Of a stretch of 64,000 nucleotides of DNA, positions 61,271 through 64,000 are shown piece after piece. Source of the DNA: Thiomicrorhabdus xiamenensis (GTDB taxonomy: Bacteria > Pseudomonadota > Gammaproteobacteria > Thiomicrospirales > Thiomicrospiraceae); contig NZ_CP054020.1 in assembly GCF_013282625.1 (NCBI RefSeq), positions 1,240,001-1,304,000 of the forward strand. Direction: 5' to 3'. The notes under the pieces were generated by a model. The model worked only from the letters and a program-made list of their open reading frames with translations. It searched no databases and was not told the DNA's origin. Position numbers and translations under genes: made by a program. How positions within the stretch are numbered: the stretch's first letter is position 1; each line of letters begins with the position of its first letter.

Positions 61271-61390
61271 AAGGTTAATTTGGTTCGTTACGATTAAGAT
61301 CTATGGAAAATAGAAATGATTGTTGAGGTATCGTTTTAATAATTGCGATAATATCAATTAAATGAGTTATTTTTCTAGAATCTTTCTCGG

Positions 61391-61458
61391 TGCTGTTTGC
61401 AGGATCTTATTCGCAATATTACGCGAATGATTGCGATTTATTGTGTTCTGCAACAGCA
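61391..61458 (+). other. Long structured stem upstream of lapA
   Basis: TGCTGTTTGCAG (61391-61402) pairs with CTGCAACAGCA (61448-61458) with one bulged T, an 11-bp outer stem. Inside, ATTCGC/GCGAAT or alternatively TCGCAAT/ATTGCGA can pair. It could be a katG 3' structure or a lapA leader. Confidence 0.45.
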
Positions 61459-61575
61459 GGCGGGACCATCAGTTGTCTTGCTGATTATTCGTCAATTCGT
61501 TTTGTGTTTATTCAAAATGTCAGTGATTTTCCTCTATAATCTGTCGAAGCTTTATCCAAAAGGGTTTCCGGTTAT

Positions 61576-61926
61576 ATGTTCAAGCTGATTTCATTGCTGT
61601 TTACCTCCGCTTTTCTCCTCTTGGGACTGGTTTTAGGGGTTCTAAACCCGCACTTGGCTGAGTTCGATCTGTTTTTTTATCATGTTGAATTCCCCTTGGG
61701 TCTGGCTATGGCCGTTATGTTGGTAATCGGTATGCTTATCGGTGCACTGCTGATTAAAATGCAGGTTACTCAACTCAAATGGCGTCTAGGCAAGCAGACA
61801 AGACTTAACCAAAAGCAGTCCGACGAAATGGTTCATATGAAGAAGCAACTGCTTGAAGCAAAGCAGCAGAAATCATTGGATGCAATACAACCGGCAAACC
61901 AAAACAATCATTTGCCGTCACCTTAA
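61576..61926 (+). CDS. lapA: LapA/YciS-type inner-membrane protein
   Basis: 116 aa. Two N-terminal helices (LISLLFTSAFLLLGLVLGVLN and FPLGLAMAVMLVIGMLIGAL) separated by HLAEFDLFFYHVEFP are the DUF1049/LapA pattern. A cytoplasmic coiled coil rich in Gln and Lys follows. In E. coli LapA works with LapB in LpxC turnover and LPS assembly. Here lapB is not next to it; pyrF follows after 18 bases. Confidence 0.87.
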   Translation: MFKLISLLFTSAFLLLGLVLGVLNPHLAEFDLFFYHVEFPLGLAMAVMLVIGMLIGALLIKMQVTQLKWRLGKQTRLNQKQSDEMVHMKKQLLEAKQQKSLDAIQPANQNNHLPSP

Positions 61927-61944
61927 AATAGTGGAAAACAATCA

Positions 61945-62667
61945 ATGACTTCTCACATGCAAAATTCCGTTCATGATCCTAAAGTATTAATTGCCCTTGA
62001 TTTTGCCGATGCCGACGCAGCACTGGAGTTTGTTAAACCCTTGGATCCAAAGAACTGCCGCTTGAAAGTCGGTAAGGAATTATTTGCAGTTGCCGGTCCT
62101 GAATTCGTTCAGCAGTTGGTATTTCAAGGCTTCGATGTCTTTTTGGATCTAAAGTATCATGACATCCCGAATACAGTGGCTAAAGCGGTAGCTGCCGCTG
62201 CCCGTATGGGGGTATGGATGGTGAATGTTCATGCTTCCGGCGGCTCCAAGATGATGAAAGCCGCTAAGGAGGCTTTAACAGGCTTTGAAAAGCCGCCGCT
62301 GTTAATTGCCGTCACCGTCCTGACCAGCATGCAAAGAGAAGATTTGGCCGAAATCGGCTTGGATATCGAGCCTAAAGAACAAGTGTTGCGTCTGGCGAAA
62401 TTGACTCAAGACTCTGGTTTGGATGGTGTGGTGTGTTCTGCACAGGAAACGGCAATGCTACGAAAAGAGCTGGGTGAGGATTTTTGTCTGGTGACGCCGG
62501 GAATCCGTCCTGCAGGCAGCGCCGCTAATGATCAGAAACGGATTATGACACCGGCCGACGCGCTGAAATCCGGCTCCAGTTATCTCGTCATAGGGCGTCC
62601 GATTACTCAGGCGGTTGATCCGATTAAGGCATTACAATCTATAAACGATTCGTTAGACGTTGAATAA
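61945..62667 (+). CDS. pyrF: Orotidine 5'-phosphate decarboxylase
   Basis: Final step of UMP synthesis. 240 aa; TIM barrel with the catalytic Asp-Lys-Asp [10 protein letters not shown] and phosphate loop [14 protein letters not shown]. The residues before [11 protein letters not shown] form a short unusual lead; ATG at 61957 is an alternative start. Adjacent to lapA. Confidence 0.97.
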   Translation: MTSHMQNSVHDPKVLIALDFADADAALEFVKPLDPKNCRLKVGKELFAVAGPEFVQQLVFQGFDVFLDLKYHDIPNTVAKAVAAAARMGVWMVNVHASGGSKMMKAAKEALTGFEKPPLLIAVTVLTSMQREDLAEIGLDIEPKEQVLRLAKLTQDSGLDGVVCSAQETAMLRKELGEDFCLVTPGIRPAGSAANDQKRIMTPADALKSGSSYLVIGRPITQAVDPIKALQSINDSLDVE

Positions 62668-62713
62668 GCTTTTAGTCGCTAAAGCCTTGTAAAACCAGCG
62701 TTTAGACAGATTG

Positions 62714-62751
62714 AACAGCGGTAGTTTTCGAGTGAAATTACCGCTGTTTTT
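62714..62751 (+). terminator. Terminator of pyrF
   Basis: AACAGCGGTA (62714-62723) pairs with TACCGCTGTT (62739-62748), followed by TTTTA. Confidence 0.8.
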
Positions 62752-62792
62752 ATATTTACAGAATATGTTTATAGATTGCGGAATTCTGTGTC

Positions 62793-62821
62793 TTGCGAAA
62801 AAGACAAAAAGTGGTTATAAT
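62793..62821 (+). promoter_or_regulatory. Promoter of rpsF-rpsR
   Basis: TTGCGA (62793-62798), 17-base spacer, TATAAT (62816-62821). The long leader to 62906 could carry S6:S18 autoregulation. Confidence 0.8.
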
Positions 62822-62905
62822 CCGCGTCTTTCAAGCACTGCTTGATATCCTTGTCTCACCGTAGCGTTCGGGAGACTGTTTATTCATCCATAAGGAGAAA
62901 ATTGA

Positions 62906-63259
62906 ATGCGCCATTATGAAGTCGTATTTCTAGTACACCCTGACCAATCAGAGCAGGTTCCTGCGATGGTTGATCGTTATAAGGCCATGATCGAACAATC
63001 TGGCGGACAAATCCACCGTCTTGAAGACTGGGGTCGTCGTCAGCTGGCTTACCTGATCAATAAGGTACACAAAGCCCATTACATCATGATGAACATCGAG
63101 TGCGGCCAAGAAGCACTTGACGAGCTTGAAAATGCTTTCTATTACAACGACGCAGTTCTACGCAGCATGGTTGTTAAGCAAGATGAAGCAATCACTGAGC
63201 CTTCAGTTATGATGGCTCGTAAAGATGACAAAGCTGATAAGCGTCAGAACAAGGAGTAA
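62906..63259 (+). CDS. rpsF: 30S ribosomal protein S6
   Basis: Forms a heterodimer with S18 on the platform. 117 aa with [18 protein letters not shown] and the [19 protein letters not shown] core. Upstream AAGGAGAAAATTG is a strong ribosome binding site. C-terminal tail is Lys-rich. Confidence 0.98.
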   Translation: MRHYEVVFLVHPDQSEQVPAMVDRYKAMIEQSGGQIHRLEDWGRRQLAYLINKVHKAHYIMMNIECGQEALDELENAFYYNDAVLRSMVVKQDEAITEPSVMMARKDDKADKRQNKE

Positions 63260-63264
63260 TAAAG

Positions 63265-63492
63265 ATGGCTCGTGGATTTGGTCGTAAAAAATTCTGTCGT
63301 TTCACTGCAGACGGCGTAAAACAGATTGATTATAAAGATCTTGATACTTTGAAAGCGTACATTACCGAAACCGGTAAAATCGTTCCTAGCCGTATTACTG
63401 GAACCAGCGCTAAGTATCAGCGTCAACTTTCGAATGCAATCAAGCGTGCGCGTTACCTCGCTTTGTTGCCATACACTGATCAACACAAATAA
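63265..63492 (+). CDS. rpsR: 30S ribosomal protein S18
   Basis: 75 aa, with [16 protein letters not shown] and [46 protein letters not shown] precedes the start, only five bases after rpsF. Confidence 0.98.
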   Translation: MARGFGRKKFCRFTADGVKQIDYKDLDTLKAYITETGKIVPSRITGTSAKYQRQLSNAIKRARYLALLPYTDQHK

Positions 63493-63526
63493 TTTGTTTG
63501 AAGAAGTGAAATAGCTAGGACACGGG

Positions 63527-64000
63527 ATGTTAGCCTTAGCCAACTACAGTATGAAAGGGCCGATGCAGGCCATTATTGCGGTAGTTCTGCTTTCACTCCT
63601 GAGTGTCTGGGTCGCTCCGGTCGGTATTTTAGCTGGTGCGATCATTGCCCTGATTACCTTGCGTATCAACGCAGGCGAAGGGGCGAAATCCCTCCTGTGG
63701 GCGGTTGCCGTCCAAATAGGAGCCAACCTGATGATAAGCGGAAGCTATTGGCCTGCTGTCATCGCAGTTATGGAATACCTGCTGCCGGTTTATGTGATGG
63801 CAGTGGTATTAAGAGAAACAAATTCTCTGGCCCAGGCGCTACAGTCTGGCATGTTGATGATCGGAGCCGGTTTAATTGCCTTTCACCTAATGGTGGGGGA
63901 TACAACGAACTGGTGGTTGACTTTGTTCGACCAACAGCTTAAACCGATTCTTGATTCATCCGGTGTGGATTTTGACGCCGAACTGATACCAGGACTTGCA
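63527..64000 (+). CDS. Membrane protein of the DUF2232 type (partial, cut by window end)
   Basis: At least 158 residues from an ATG at 63527 (MLALANYSMKG), with no stop before 64000. About four or five hydrophobic helices (AIIAVVLLSLLSVWVAPVGIL, VAVQIGANLMIS, VIAVMEYLLPVYVMAV). The position just after rpsR fits the DUF2232-type gene found between rpsR and rplI in many gammaproteobacteria. CACGGG is a poor ribosome binding site, so translational coupling to rpsR is possible. Confidence 0.7.
   Translation, partial: MLALANYSMKGPMQAIIAVVLLSLLSVWVAPVGILAGAIIALITLRINAGEGAKSLLWAVAVQIGANLMISGSYWPAVIAVMEYLLPVYVMAVVLRETNSLAQALQSGMLMIGAGLIAFHLMVGDTTNWWLTLFDQQLKPILDSSGVDFDAELIPGLA

Noticed and set aside
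61397-61588. 63-residue ORF upstream of lapA
   Set aside because: It overlaps the lapA start, lies within the structured stem and has no ribosome binding site or family resemblance.

Overview
The window is an ordinary chromosomal segment of a gammaproteobacterium. It has no phage, insertion sequence or CRISPR array that I can see. The gene order matches conserved gammaproteobacterial blocks: truB/rpsO/pnp, tig-clpP-clpX-lon-hupB, ubiG-mupP-SDR facing gyrA-serC-pheA-hisC-tyrA-aroA-cmk-rpsA-ihfB, and rpsF-rpsR. Protein character and codon use resemble sulfur-oxidising Thiomicrospira/Hydrogenovibrio/Thiomicrorhabdus relatives. That genus-level placement is inference only, because no sulfur or carbon fixation gene lies in the window.

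Layout. 1-5.8 kb: truB, an inactive-rhodanese/methyltransferase fusion, a small cyclic-nucleotide-binding protein, rpsO, a Cys-rich YkgJ-like protein and pnp, which has a long leader hairpin. 6-10 kb: a PreP-like M16C metalloprotease and an EAL phosphodiesterase with an N-terminal Cys cluster. 10.3-15.8 kb: one giant orphan gene (1841 aa) ending in a metzincin-like zinc site and preceded by a perfect FNR-type box. 16-22 kb: DUF389 membrane protein, DUF1810 protein, ribosomal oxygenase RoxA, a small conserved protein and purB. 22.5-29.6 kb: a coiled-coil lipoprotein, a ZIP-type transporter carrying two cyclic-nucleotide-binding domains, acnB, a repeat-rich peptidoglycan-binding lipoprotein and a DUF2892 protein. 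29.9-36.4 kb: the trigger factor/Clp/Lon proteostasis block and HU. 36.5-37.1 kb: three tandem tRNA-Val/tRNA-Asp pairs. 37.4-44.9 kb: fabI divergent from a YejABEF-like peptide ABC transporter operon. 44.9-58.8 kb: the ubiquinone/muropeptide-recycling genes and the mixed-function supra-operon (serine, aromatic amino acids, histidine, CMP kinase, ribosomal protein S1, IHF). 59-64 kb: katG, lapA, pyrF, rpsF, rpsR and the start of a DUF2232-type membrane protein cut by the window edge.

Most genes are housekeeping. The parts I would look at again are the giant metzincin-like orphan with its FNR box, the ZIP transporter with inserted cyclic-nucleotide domains, the mirror-image fabI/ABC promoter region, the structured pnp and lapA upstream regions, the tRNA array with alternating hairpins, and the absence of lapB between lapA and pyrF.
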